Made by a program: the position numbers and the translations under genes
Part shown: positions 27,722 to 36,789 of the stretch, in pieces
Position numbering within the stretch: position 1 is the stretch's first letter
Layout: each line of letters begins with the position of its first letter
Notes under the pieces: generated by a model
Told to the model about the DNA's origin: nothing
Seen by the model: only the letters and a program-made list of their open reading frames with translations
The model's database searches: none
DNA from: Rhizobium sp. WSM4643
Lineage (GTDB): Bacteria; Pseudomonadota; Alphaproteobacteria; Rhizobiales; Rhizobiaceae
DNA: 64,000 nt
Direction: 5' to 3'
NCBI RefSeq assembly: GCF_025152745.1
Contig: NZ_CP104040.1
Coordinates: 3,224,001-3,288,000, forward strand

Positions 27722-27940
27722 TTATCGGGTGTCATCGAGCATAAATGCCGTGGCGAGATAGCCAACGCCGAGGGTGCTGGCGAACAGGTACACGAACATA
27801 CCCTGGGCGATGTAATAATCCGTCGAACTAGCTGAGGAAATTCCGGCAAACCCGTTGCTCCATACGACGAGCCCTACCACGCACCCCAATCCGGCGCCGG
27901 CAGCGGTGCGCGTCAGCATGAATGAAATCAACCGAGGCAT
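27722..27940 (-). CDS. Small two-helix membrane protein, unknown
   Basis: A 72-residue protein starting MPRLISFMLTRTAAGAG with two hydrophobic segments (about 8-28 and 44-66) separated by a polar loop, so probably an inner-membrane hairpin. AAGGAGA lies 6 bases ahead of the ATG, a strong start. I recognise no enzymatic motif. It is on the minus strand between plus-strand hFixL/tatA remnants and a broken response regulator, without obvious operon partners. Confidence 0.65.
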   Translation of the reverse strand: MPRLISFMLTRTAAGAGLGCVVGLVVWSNGFAGISSASSTDYYIAQGMFVYLFASTLGVGYLATAFMLDDTR

Positions 27941-28036
27941 CTTGTGTCTCCTTGGTCTTCGCGCTCAACGTACGAGCGCTGATCAAGTTCCGGCGGCGAA
28001 GTCACGTTCGATTAAATAGGTGGGCAGGAGTTCCCC

Positions 28037-28351
28037 CTAGTATGGGGGCTTGGCCAGATAGTCGTCCGCGCCAGCATCGAGCCCGGTTATGCGCTCGTCG
28101 ATCGCATTGCGCGCCGTCAGGACAACTACCGGCGTCTGCGTCCCCGAAGCGCGAAGCGACTTCAAGACGTCGACGCCATCTTCGTCCGGCAGACCGAGGT
28201 CGAGTAGCAGGAGATCATAGTCGCCGCCAAATAGGGCAAGCCGTCCTTCCTGCGCCGTCTCAAAGGCGTCGATCTTCCAGCCTTCGTCCCTGATTGCCTC
28301 GCAAAGAAGGTCGCGAAGCCGGGCGCTGTGCTCGATGAGCAGAATCCCCAT
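28037..28351 (-). pseudogene. Response regulator receiver stub
   Basis: A 104-residue receiver domain of the OmpR/TctD type: phospho-Asp in LLLLDLGLPDEDG, Thr in VVLTARN and Lys in DDYLAKP. It stops at KPPY, exactly before the last helix and the DNA-binding domain that should follow. The bases beyond the stop do not continue the family in any frame. The frame opens at 28405, but ATG 28351 gives the normal start MGILLIE. Probably a truncated, non-functional regulator, though a single receiver domain could in principle be a decoy. Confidence 0.65.
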
Positions 28352-28585
28352 GCATTCTTTCGGCCCGTGACCATCGCCCAGACGAGATTTTCCCGATGCC
28401 TCCAACTCCAGTAGGATGCGATAGCTGTCGGTTTACTTCAGCATCATTGAACCGCGCCCTGGCGTTCCACCCGAGCATTTGCGCTACGGCATGCCAGGCT
28501 AAACGGATTTTTACCTCGCCTCTTATCCAGGTTGTAACGCCGTACCTATAGGACTTCCCTGACCGTCCGACGCACGAGGTCCAAC

Positions 28586-29238
28586 GTGAACGATACCGCC
28601 GCCGCGCTGAAGAACGCGAAATATCAGATAGGCAAACTTCGTAGAGCGATTAGCGAGAGTTCATCAAGCTGGCGCAGGAGATCGAAAAGCTGGAATTTCA
28701 CTTACCGCTCCAGGAGAGCCGGGAATTCCTTATGACCCGCTGCGGCCTTATGCCGAGCGAAATCAAGACCTGCTCGCAGTTCTCGCGGAAGCTCAAAGGT
28801 TACGAGGAGTTCCTCCAGAAGAATGCCGTCTCGTACCACGTCATCCGCGGTCTCATTACCACGAATTCGACGGTTCGCGAGATCGCCCTGGCCCAGATCG
28901 CTTCCGGCGTCCGCTTCGACACCTCCGACCTGAGAGCAGTCCGGCGCGGAGTTGCCGATAGCAAGCTCACCGAATTTCAGTATCAGGCTCGCGCTAGCAA
29001 GAAGGCCATGCTCGACGCCGCCCGCCGGCGCTCGGCCGAGACCGTGCAGGAGTTCCAGTGCGACGCGGTCGCGCTTTTGGAGAAAGTCGCGGCGCTTCCG
29101 ACAGCGACGGCGAGGAGCTCCACGTCACGACAAATGGCAGAGATCGCGCAGGACGCAGCCCGGCTGCTACCCGTGTTCGAGACGATCGCCGGATCCGACC
29201 ATCCGCGCGAGGGTGAACAAAGGCGGCGACATCGGTAG
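28586..29238 (+). pseudogene. Hypothetical coiled-coil protein with a frameshift
   Basis: A GTG at 28586 behind GAGGT begins a frame (VNDTAAALKNAKYQIGKL) that loses register near base 28655; the adjacent frame continues EFIKLAQEIEKLEFHLPLQ and runs into the 168-residue frame whose first ATG is 28732. Joined, these give about 217 residues, helical and without membrane segments, containing MTRCGLMPSEIKT. I have an impression of a family of rhizobial plasmid hypothetical proteins but no function can be assigned. If the frameshift is real, only the part from 28732 could be made. Confidence 0.55.
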
Positions 29239-29420
29239 CAAAAGGCGAACCGCGTCGAAAAAACCTCGTTTTCACTATCCGCAAATTGCTGCCGAAGCGG
29301 TCGTTAGCACAGTGTTAGCGCGAGCCACCTAGTGTGGTGACGCCATGGGAAACCCGGTTGTCCGTTGAAAACAGGACAAGCAGAATGAAGACCAGCCCTG
29401 CCGCGGCTTACGGAGGTTAC

Positions 29421-29747
29421 ATGAAACTGGTTCTAGGCAGCGTAATATTGGCGTCTGCCATACTGCTATCCAGCTTGTCGGGATTCGCAGCTTCGGGAGG
29501 ATGGCATTCCGATGGGCAAGGGACGAGATACTGGCACGTCACTCCACCGCCCGGGCAATGTAATATAAGCCAAGCGAAGAACAGAGCGCTTCGGGCCGGC
29601 ATCTATCGTAGCGAGATTATACAGCAGGATGACAATGTCATCGTGCTCAGAGGTCTGGATGAATCGGGCGACCGGCGAACGATCGGTTTCGGCAACATCA
29701 GGGGGTGCCCCGAGTTGGAGGGGTATGAGGATAGTCCAAACTTCTGA
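29421..29747 (+). CDS. Small exported protein, unknown
   Basis: A 108-residue protein with a clear signal peptide (MKLVLGSVILASAILLSSLS... cut near AASGG) and a mature part of about 80 residues with two cysteines (PGQCNIS and IRGCPEL) that could form a disulfide in the periplasm. The start at 29421 has GGAGG five bases ahead; earlier in-frame starts lack such a site. No known family is recognised. It stands alone between a broken gene and a 416-base gap. Confidence 0.7.
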   Translation: MKLVLGSVILASAILLSSLSGFAASGGWHSDGQGTRYWHVTPPPGQCNISQAKNRALRAGIYRSEIIQQDDNVIVLRGLDESGDRRTIGFGNIRGCPELEGYEDSPNF

Positions 29748-30163
29748 GGACATAGTTAGAGCTTGTTCAGCGAACTTTGCCAGTTCCGACCGACGTACGC
29801 ATTTCTGGGCAAGCGTCGCGTCTCTACCGATCGACAAGGCTGGCGGTTAGCAGCTCATCGGATGCCTCATTCCCAGCTGGCCTGCCCTATTGATTGATCC
29901 GGGTTTAAGTTCGATGCATGTTCTGGTCAGCCTCTAGGCGGGAGTTGAGGTCGCGTGTTCAGGGAGATCGAAGGTCGGGAGCGGTTGTAATCGTTTCAGG
30001 GCGGCGGGGATTTCAGAGCAGTACACAATGCGCTCGATGCTCTCCTCCCGCGGCCGCAGGGTCCGACTGCGCTTGGGATGATCCGCATCCTCAATCCGCC
30101 GAGCTCACGCATCCACTCGTTAGGAATTTATTGACCATAAGCTGGCTTTACTGAGCGCGATGG
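29748..30163. other. Intergenic, nothing recognised
   Basis: Between the exported protein and the DUF882 peptidase. The half-palindrome TTGATCCGGGTTTAA at about 29894 is not a full FixK box. No gene or clear hairpin is supported. Confidence 0.4.
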
Positions 30164-31573
30164 ATGCGGAGGTTCCCGCACGTCGCCGAGTGTTTGGTCT
30201 GGGCGGGATTGTTCGTGTTGAGGTATCCAGTGCAAGGACTATCAGGCGCAGCCTTGGGCGGAATTGCGACACTCCTGTCGCGTGCGGAACGTTTCGTCGC
30301 GCAGACCATTCTGCCGGCTCTGTTTGCGCTGCCGGCACTTGTTGGTTCTGCATCGTTTGCCTCAGCGGAAGATCGTGCCCTGAAGCTGTTCTTTACCCAT
30401 ACAGGCGAGAGGGCGACGATTACCTATAAGCGGGACGGAAAGTTCGATCCAAAGGGCCTCGCCCAGATCAATCGGTTTCTGCGCGACTGGCGAAGGAACG
30501 AGCCGACCCGGATGGATCCCCGGCTGCTCGACCTGGTCTGGGAGGTGTACAAGCGCAGCGGCGGCAAAGACTACATCCATATCGTCTCCGCCTATCGTTC
30601 GCCCACCACCAACAACATGCTCCGCAATCGTTCGCGCAGCACGGGCGTCGCCAAGAAGAGCCAGCACATGCTGGGCAAGGCGATGGACTTCTATGTTCCC
30701 GGCGTGAAGCTTTCGACGCTGCGTGCGCTTGCCATGCAGATGCAGGTCGGCGGCGTCGGATATTATCCGACCTCGGGATCGCCCTTCGTGCATCTCGACG
30801 TCGGCAATGTCAGGGCTTGGCCCCGCATGTCCCGGCAAGAACTCGCTCGAATATTCCCAAATGGGCAGACAATGCATCTCCCGGCCGATGGCCGGCCGCT
30901 GCCGGGATACAATCAGGCGGTTGCGAACTACAAGAAGCGCGTCGGCCCCACCTCGATCCAGATCGCCAGCACCGCTGGAGAAGACGAAGATGCAGGAGCG
31001 CCGACAACATCGAGCGGCGACAAAAAACTCGTGACAGCGCTTCTGCCCACGCCCCGAAGCAGGGCATTAAATGCGCTGGCGCAGACCGGCGCGGTCGAGC
31101 GGGATGACAAACGGTCCGCTGGGGATGTTTCATCTTTGCCGATTCCAATACCGGCGATGCGGCCGCCCGCCCTCGAGCACGGCGCGGGCGCAGATGACAA
31201 ACTGGAGACTGCGTCGATTGGCCCAATTGATGTTCTTCCGGACAGGCCGGCGCCAGCATTGCCGACCTACGCCCGATTCGAACCCCTCGTTGTTGCACAT
31301 CAGGCCTCCAAGCAGGGCCCTGATATGATCGCCTCCCTGCCCATGACCGCTTCCTGGGAAGGAGCAAGTTTCTTTGGATCGACTTCCGACGCGGCGTTGA
31401 TGAAATGGGCGCTGCATTCTTCAGGAGAGGTGATGGGATTGAGCGCACCTCGCGTTTCCCCGCGCACGGTTCATCGCGAGGTCAATGTCGCGACGTCAGG
31501 TGACGATATCATTCCGGTCGCCGCCAAAGGCCAGTTCAATACCAACCGGTTTGCGTCGTCTCCGGAGGGCTGA
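30164..31573 (+). CDS. DUF882 / M15-type murein peptidase
   Basis: A 469-residue exported protein. An N-terminal hydrophobic stretch ending in FASAEDR (near residue 69) looks like a signal sequence. The next about 180 residues form the DUF882 (YcbK/MepK-like, peptidase M15) domain with SAYRSPTTNN, the metal motif SQHMLGKAMDFY and FVHLDVG, including the His, Asp and His expected to bind zinc. The C-terminal about 220 residues are low-complexity and Pro/Ala-rich, with no known domain. Such enzymes cut peptidoglycan cross-links. The start is not well fixed; no good ribosome-binding site is seen before 30164. Confidence 0.85.
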   Translation: MRRFPHVAECLVWAGLFVLRYPVQGLSGAALGGIATLLSRAERFVAQTILPALFALPALVGSASFASAEDRALKLFFTHTGERATITYKRDGKFDPKGLAQINRFLRDWRRNEPTRMDPRLLDLVWEVYKRSGGKDYIHIVSAYRSPTTNNMLRNRSRSTGVAKKSQHMLGKAMDFYVPGVKLSTLRALAMQMQVGGVGYYPTSGSPFVHLDVGNVRAWPRMSRQELARIFPNGQTMHLPADGRPLPGYNQAVANYKKRVGPTSIQIASTAGEDEDAGAPTTSSGDKKLVTALLPTPRSRALNALAQTGAVERDDKRSAGDVSSLPIPIPAMRPPALEHGAGADDKLETASIGPIDVLPDRPAPALPTYARFEPLVVAHQASKQGPDMIASLPMTASWEGASFFGSTSDAALMKWALHSSGEVMGLSAPRVSPRTVHREVNVATSGDDIIPVAAKGQFNTNRFASSPEG

Positions 31574-31575
31574 CC

Positions 31576-31814
31576 TCAGTCATCGGGGGGTCCGCGCTGC
31601 GCCGGTGAAACGCATTCGTCGAGATCAGCTCCCGCCCCACCCCAGCCCTTGATCGCCCCAAGCTGCCGGTCGAAATAGTCGCGCCGGACGACGATCATCC
31701 CGTCTTCGATGGTGACGGTGCCCATGACCGGCAGCGTGATCTCGCCGCCGCTCTCGTGGGTGAGACATCGATACGTTCATTGAGGACGACATTGCCGGTT
31801 GCGGCTATGTTCAT
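31576..31814 (-). pseudogene. Limonene-1,2-epoxide hydrolase-like remnant
   Basis: From an ATG at 31814 the start MNIAATGNVVLNERID reads in one frame; after a frameshift near 31765 the other frame gives GGEITLPVMGTVTIEDGMIV and RRDYFDRQL, ending at 31576. These match the second half of limonene-1,2-epoxide hydrolase/SnoaL-like (NTF2-fold) proteins. The first half of the gene is absent. It is non-functional and just downstream of the oxidoreductase at 31826. Confidence 0.6.
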
Positions 31815-31825
31815 CTGCCTGCGGC

Positions 31826-32428
31826 TTAGGCAAACTTGACTAGGTTGAGGGCCGGCAGTGGACCACCGGGGAATTGGGCGAGTTTGCCGCCGACGGCGAT
31901 AGGCCCAAGGTCGATGCCGGCAAAGCCGAGCCTGTCGATCAGCGCGCCGACCTCGGCTTTCGCCGCAGCGTCATCACCGGAATAGAAGAGAACGCGCTGG
32001 CCGCCTTCGGAATGCGGATCGCGGGAAACGAGATCCGCCAGCAGATGGTTGAAGGCCTTGACGACGCGGGCGCCGGGCACGAGATCGGCGACGATTTCCG
32101 TCGAGAGGCGTCCGTGCAATTCCGCCGGCTTGAAGAGCGGCGCCTCGATCGGGTTATTGGCGTCGATGACGATCCGGCCGTTCCAATTAGGCAGTCCTGC
32201 AAGCGCTTTCGGGAGTTTCGACGAGTTGACCGCGACGAAGACGATATCCTGCGAAGCCGCCTGCACGCTTGTGCCCGCCGACACGCAGGAGCCGATGGCC
32301 GCGACCGTCTCCGCGAGGCTCTCCGGACCGCGGCTGTTCGACAGCACAACCGGAATGTCGTGACGGGCGAGTGCGGTGGCGATTGCGCGGCCAATATTGC
32401 CTGCGCCGATGATGCCGAACGTGGTCAT
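31826..32428 (-). CDS. F420-dependent NADP reductase-like oxidoreductase
   Basis: A 200-residue protein with an N-terminal Rossmann fold (GIIGAGNIGRAIA) and the sequence features of the NADP oxidoreductase, coenzyme F420-dependent family (IDANNPI, VVKAFNHLLA). In rhizobia, which lack F420, these probably act as NAD(P)-linked reductases of unknown substrate. Divergently transcribed from the LysR gene at 32568, which is a common arrangement for regulator and target. Confidence 0.85.
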   Translation of the reverse strand: MTTFGIIGAGNIGRAIATALARHDIPVVLSNSRGPESLAETVAAIGSCVSAGTSVQAASQDIVFVAVNSSKLPKALAGLPNWNGRIVIDANNPIEAPLFKPAELHGRLSTEIVADLVPGARVVKAFNHLLADLVSRDPHSEGGQRVLFYSGDDAAAKAEVGALIDRLGFAGIDLGPIAVGGKLAQFPGGPLPALNLVKFA

Positions 32429-32567
32429 GTCATGTCTCCATAGTGTGTTCAGGTCGGGCCGCGTGGCCGCTATTCGATGTTCGACGAGGTGAAGATCGCC
32501 TATTTATTCCGCCGTGATTAGCGGGTATTTCTACGAGTGAGTTTCAAGCGTTCATTGAAAGAAGCCT

Positions 32568-33497
32568 ATGGAGAGCCTCGCCAACCTTGAATCCTTCGTC
32601 CGCAGCGCCGAGCTCAGAAGCTTTTCCGCAGCCGCCCGCCGCCTCGGCCTCACTCCGGCCGGGGTCAGCCGCAACGTCGCTGCCCTGGAAGCCAATCTGA
32701 AGCTGCGCCTGTTTCATCGCAGCACCCGGAAACTGACGCTGACGGAGGCTGGAGAGCGTTTTCTGATTTCGATCCGCGATCACCTGGAACAGCTTCAGAC
32801 TGCCATTGCAGATGCCTCCACTGAGCAGGCGGAGCCGGCCGGCGTATTGAAGATCAGCATGGGACCCACCTTCGGCATTGGCTATATTCTGCCGCTGCTG
32901 CCGAAATTCATGAAGGCGTATCCGCTGATCCGGCCCGAATGGATGTTCGAGAACAGGCAGGTCGACCTGATCGCGGAAGGTTATGACGCTGCCATCGGCG
33001 GCGGCTTCGAACTTGCCCAAGGCATCGTGTACCGCGCACTCACGCCAGCGCATCTCATTGCGGTGGCCTCGCCCGACTATATGCGAGATCGAGTGCTTCC
33101 CACGGACCCCTCCGGCCTGGCCGCGCTCGACGGCATCGTTATGAGATCGCTGCGCACCGGGCGGATCACGGAACGACAGATGCGCAATGCCGCCGGAGAG
33201 CTGCAGACGGCCTCCCTCAAGGAGACGATCATCTTGAATGATCCGGCCGCCATGCGGGCGTCCGCACTGCTCGGCCTCGGGGTGACATTGATCGCCAAGC
33301 CGGACGCCCTGCCCGATATCGAGAGCGGCAGGCTCGTTCGGCTGCTGCCTTCCTGGTGGGTCGATGCGGGCCCGATCTCGATCTATTATGCAAGCAGGAA
33401 CCTGCTGCCATCCAAAACGCGGGCGTTCATAGATTTCGTCGTCGAGCATTTCGAAACGGAAGGATATCCGAAACGGTTTGCCGGCAGCCTGGATTGA
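32568..33497 (+). CDS. LysR-family transcription regulator
   Basis: A 309-residue regulator with the LysR winged helix-turn-helix (residues 1-60, SFSAAARRLGLTPAGVSRNV) and a C-terminal periplasmic-binding-like co-inducer domain (about 90-295). The 139-base divergent interval to the oxidoreductase at 31826-32428 probably holds the shared operator, so that gene is the likely target. The inducer is unknown. Confidence 0.88.
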   Translation: MESLANLESFVRSAELRSFSAAARRLGLTPAGVSRNVAALEANLKLRLFHRSTRKLTLTEAGERFLISIRDHLEQLQTAIADASTEQAEPAGVLKISMGPTFGIGYILPLLPKFMKAYPLIRPEWMFENRQVDLIAEGYDAAIGGGFELAQGIVYRALTPAHLIAVASPDYMRDRVLPTDPSGLAALDGIVMRSLRTGRITERQMRNAAGELQTASLKETIILNDPAAMRASALLGLGVTLIAKPDALPDIESGRLVRLLPSWWVDAGPISIYYASRNLLPSKTRAFIDFVVEHFETEGYPKRFAGSLD

Positions 33498-34071
33498 GAA
33501 GATTGGGAACCGATCGCCCTGCCCGGCAATTGTTGCGCTTTATTCTCTGGTCGTCTGAGTGGGCCAGAGCTCACCTTGTCCACGCAGTGCGCTTACTGCG
33601 ACCGTTACCGCGCGAGCAGTTGCTCATAGGTGCGCTACCCAGCGCCAGAAGCCTGTCGTGGTCGGGACGCAAAATGGAAGACGACGTTATCGCTTGATGC
33701 GACCGCGCGTCACCAATAGCCGAGCGTCACCACGAAGGCGGGAAATTCCATGTCAGCGCTAGAATGAAGGACTGCACTGCGGCCGACCAGTATTTTTTAA
33801 GATCTCCTAAACAATCGCCACATCTTACAGTCGGTGCACGCGCATCGGCCCGAAAAATCGGAATCGATCCTCCGGAAAAGCGATGTAGATCCAATGTGTT
33901 AAGGCGTTATCTATACGCTTGAAAAGACGCGCAGGCGCCATAGTTTTGGGCAATCGAACGACGACGGCGATCGTTTACGTGCGCGCGAAATTCAGACCAA
34001 AGTCCGATCCACCCCCGGACTTCGTGCCCTACTAAACTTTCGATCGCTGTAATAACAATAATATACTCTCA
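33498..34071. other. Intergenic before the polysaccharide region, nothing recognised
   Basis: A 570-base interval that becomes AT-richer to the right. Frames present on both strands have no good starts or motifs. It marks the junction between the metabolic genes and the polysaccharide cluster. Confidence 0.4.
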
Positions 34072-34378
34072 AGTAACGAGGCGAGATGATGTGAGAAACG
34101 GGGCCGGCTTCATTGGATCGCATTTCTGCGACGACTTCTACTTAGAAAGCGATACCCAGAAGCTGGTTGTTGTTGACAATCTTTGCATCGGACCTTTCGA
34201 AAATATTGCACACATCAAGGATCCCCATTGCCACCGAGCTACATGCTTTTCGATGAGCAACCTCAGCTCTGATCCGAAACTGGTTGGAGAGGTTCTCGAT
34301 ATCATGCCGATTCCTTCGATCGAATTCGATGGCGGCCGCTCATGGAATGGAGTGTCGATATTGGGCAGGTCGTGATCG
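34072..34378 (+). pseudogene. Partial duplicate of the UDP-xylose synthase-like gene
   Basis: The frame from GTG 34091 gives GAGFIGSHFCDDFY, KLVVVDNL and FENIAHIKDP, a clear but diverged copy of the first about 50 codons of the epimerase gene at 34581. The untranslated leader is also similar (CTCAAGTAACGAGG against CTCAAGTCACGAGG). About 20 bases after the start are missing, including the first beta-strand, and similarity stops near base 34240. The remaining frame to 34378 is unrelated. It cannot bind NAD properly or act as an enzyme. Confidence 0.75.
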
Positions 34379-34580
34379 CACGCCAAGCATCTGTCGCATC
34401 CGGCCCCGGCGCGGCCACGCGTCATCGACCGCGGCGTCGGAGGCGACACCTTAAAATAGGCAAAATTAAGAATTAACACTAACAAGCGAGTATTTCTTAG
34501 AAACCTTCTAAGTAATTGTCATGCAATACAGGCGATGCTAATAAGCAAACACCTTATCTCAAGTCACGAGGGGCAAAGCA

Positions 34581-35537
34581 ATGAAAAGCGTATTGATTTC
34601 TGGCGGGGCTGGCTTCATCGGATCCCACTTGTGCGATCGACTTTTGCTTAGGAAAGACATCCAGAAGCTGGTCGTTGTCGACAACCTCTGGACCGGGCTT
34701 TTCGAAAATATCGCACACATCAGGGACCCCCGTTTCCACTTCGTGAAATCCGACGTCGAGACGCTGCAGACCTCGGATAAATTCGACGAAATCTATCACC
34801 TTGCATCGCCCGCATCGCCGCCGTGGTACATGAAGGAGCCGAAGAGGACGATCTCCGCCAATCTTCTCGGAGCGTTCCGGTTGCTCGACTTGCTGAAGAA
34901 GGGCGGGCGTTTCGGTTTCACCTCTTCTTCCGAAGTCTATGGCGATCCTCTGGTGTCGCCGCAGCCGGAATCCTACAAAGGCCAGGTCGACTGCACCGGA
35001 CCGCGCTCGTCCTACGACGAGAGCAAACGGTGCACGGAGTCGCTGCTGTTCGAGATGCAGCGTACCCAAGGGCTCGACGTCAAGATCGTTCGCCCCTTCA
35101 ACATCTATGGTCCCCGGACACGTTCCGACGATGGGCGCGCGGTCTCCAACTTCATCACCCAGGCGCTTTCGGGTCGCCCGATTACCGTGTTCGGCGACGG
35201 CCTTCAGTCTCGCAGCTGGGGCTATGTCGATGACGTCGTCGATGGTTTCGCGCGCTATTTCTGGATGAATGAAACCGACTATAAGGGGCCTCTGAACGTC
35301 GGCAATGATCGCGAGATTTCGGTTCTGGAGGTCGCGCAATATGTCTCCAGACTCGTTGGCGGCGTGCCGATCGTCTTCGAGCCGTCACCGCCGCAGGACC
35401 CCACGAACAGACGGCCGGACTTGACCAACGCGCACTATGCCATGCCCGAGTGGTCGTGCAAGATCACCTACGAACAGGGCGTGGCAATGACGCTCGACTG
35501 GTTCAGGAACCAAATGAAGGCACACGCGGCAGAATAA
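34581..35537 (+). CDS. UDP-glucuronate decarboxylase-like SDR epimerase
   Basis: A 318-residue extended short-chain dehydrogenase: NAD-binding GGAGFIGSHLCD at the N-terminus, catalytic Ser in TSSSEVYGDP, YDESKR (Tyr-X3-Lys) and RPFNIYGPRTR. These, with DDGRAVSNFI and GDGLQSRSWGYVDD, match UDP-glucuronate decarboxylase (UDP-xylose synthase) more closely than GalE or dTDP-glucose dehydratase. It would supply UDP-xylose to the glycosyltransferases downstream. AAGTCACGAGGGGC precedes the ATG. Substrate assignment is inference; other NDP-sugar decarboxylases or epimerases are possible. Confidence 0.83.
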   Translation: MKSVLISGGAGFIGSHLCDRLLLRKDIQKLVVVDNLWTGLFENIAHIRDPRFHFVKSDVETLQTSDKFDEIYHLASPASPPWYMKEPKRTISANLLGAFRLLDLLKKGGRFGFTSSSEVYGDPLVSPQPESYKGQVDCTGPRSSYDESKRCTESLLFEMQRTQGLDVKIVRPFNIYGPRTRSDDGRAVSNFITQALSGRPITVFGDGLQSRSWGYVDDVVDGFARYFWMNETDYKGPLNVGNDREISVLEVAQYVSRLVGGVPIVFEPSPPQDPTNRRPDLTNAHYAMPEWSCKITYEQGVAMTLDWFRNQMKAHAAE

Positions 35538-35610
35538 GCCATGATGACTTTCGAGACTCGCGTCCTGGATGCAGGTGGCGTATGTTCACGGTGCGATTGA
35601 GAGAGTAATA

Positions 35611-36789
35611 ATGCGAGAACCAGTTCCGTCCGATCTCGAGGATATAAGTTTTCCCATACCGATTCACTATCTTGATCTCGCCACCTCTCGCCTCGATACC
35701 GTTTCGCCCCCTATCTCCAATGGGCTCGTGGTCTTTCTGTCGGATGGTCTTCCGGTAGGACAAGCCTATATCGAAAGGCACGAGACGGCTGCGGCACTCG
35801 CCGAGCGTGTCGTGCGACCCGAGACGCTCGAGCATGCGCGTCATGTCGCGCAAACGCCAGTGCGCAACCGTGACGTCAGCATTCTGATTTGCACAAAGGA
35901 CCGGCCGGAGGACCTACGCCGGTGCCTGGCCTCAATCCCCAAACAGTCGCTCAGCCCCATCGAGATCATCGTGGTGGATAATGCCTCCGCCGGCGAGGCG
36001 ACGCGTCGGGTGGTAGAGGAATCGGGCGCCACCTATGTCCGTGAAGATCGGGTCGGGCTGGATTATGCGCGCAATGCGGCGGTTCGTGCGGCGAGAACCG
36101 AATTCGTCGCGTTTACGGACGATGACGTCGTCCTCCACGAGCGGTGGCTGGAGAACTTGATGAAGGGGTTCGATCTGCCGGAGATCGCCTGCGTCACCGG
36201 ATTGGTCCTTCCCGGAGAACTCGCAACGCCTGCACAGTTTATCTTCGAAAAGCATTGGAGTTTCGGCCGGGGCTATCTGCGGCAGGATTTCAATCAGGAT
36301 TTCTATACCAGGGATACACGTTACGGCGCTCCGGTTTGGACGATCGGAGCCGGCGCAAGCCAGGCCATCCGCCGCAAGGTCTTCGACGAGATCGGCCTGT
36401 TCGATGTCCGCTTGGACATGGGAGCTGCCGGATGCTCAGGCGATTCCGAATACTGGAATCGGCTCCTCCATCATGGCCATGTCTGCCGCTACGAGCCGAC
36501 GGCGGTAGCCTGGCACTTTCATCGCAAGGATATGAAGGGGCTCGCCAAACAGATCTACCAATATATGAGTGGCCACGTCGCAGCCCTGCTCGTCCAGTAT
36601 CAGAACACAGGAAATAACGCCAATCTGCGGCGGATCCTGCTCTCGTTTCCGAAATATTATGCCGGAAGGGTTAAAAGACGGCTTCGCAAAGGTGCGACAT
36701 CACACGACTTCTTCCTGAAGCAGGAAATGCTCGGAAGCGTAAATGGCGCTCTATACGTTCTGCGGCGATGGAAGAGGCCCGCATGGTAA
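35611..36789 (+). CDS. Family 2 glycosyltransferase
   Basis: A 392-residue GT-A enzyme. A leader of about 90 residues precedes the catalytic domain, which begins SILICTKDRPEDLRRCL and carries the DxD-type motif FTDDDVVLHERW. The C-terminal part (AWHFHRKDMKGLAKQ) is typical of inverting transferases working on surface polysaccharide. The ATG at 35611 has GAGAGAG upstream; the longer frame from 35569 lacks a site. Overlaps the next gene by 7 bases. Donor and acceptor unknown. Confidence 0.87.
   Translation: MREPVPSDLEDISFPIPIHYLDLATSRLDTVSPPISNGLVVFLSDGLPVGQAYIERHETAAALAERVVRPETLEHARHVAQTPVRNRDVSILICTKDRPEDLRRCLASIPKQSLSPIEIIVVDNASAGEATRRVVEESGATYVREDRVGLDYARNAAVRAARTEFVAFTDDDVVLHERWLENLMKGFDLPEIACVTGLVLPGELATPAQFIFEKHWSFGRGYLRQDFNQDFYTRDTRYGAPVWTIGAGASQAIRRKVFDEIGLFDVRLDMGAAGCSGDSEYWNRLLHHGHVCRYEPTAVAWHFHRKDMKGLAKQIYQYMSGHVAALLVQYQNTGNNANLRRILLSFPKYYAGRVKRRLRKGATSHDFFLKQEMLGSVNGALYVLRRWKRPAW

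Noticed and set aside
29890-29910. TTGATCCGGGTTTAA as a FixK box
   Set aside because: Only one half site matches; the second lacks TCAA at the right spacing.
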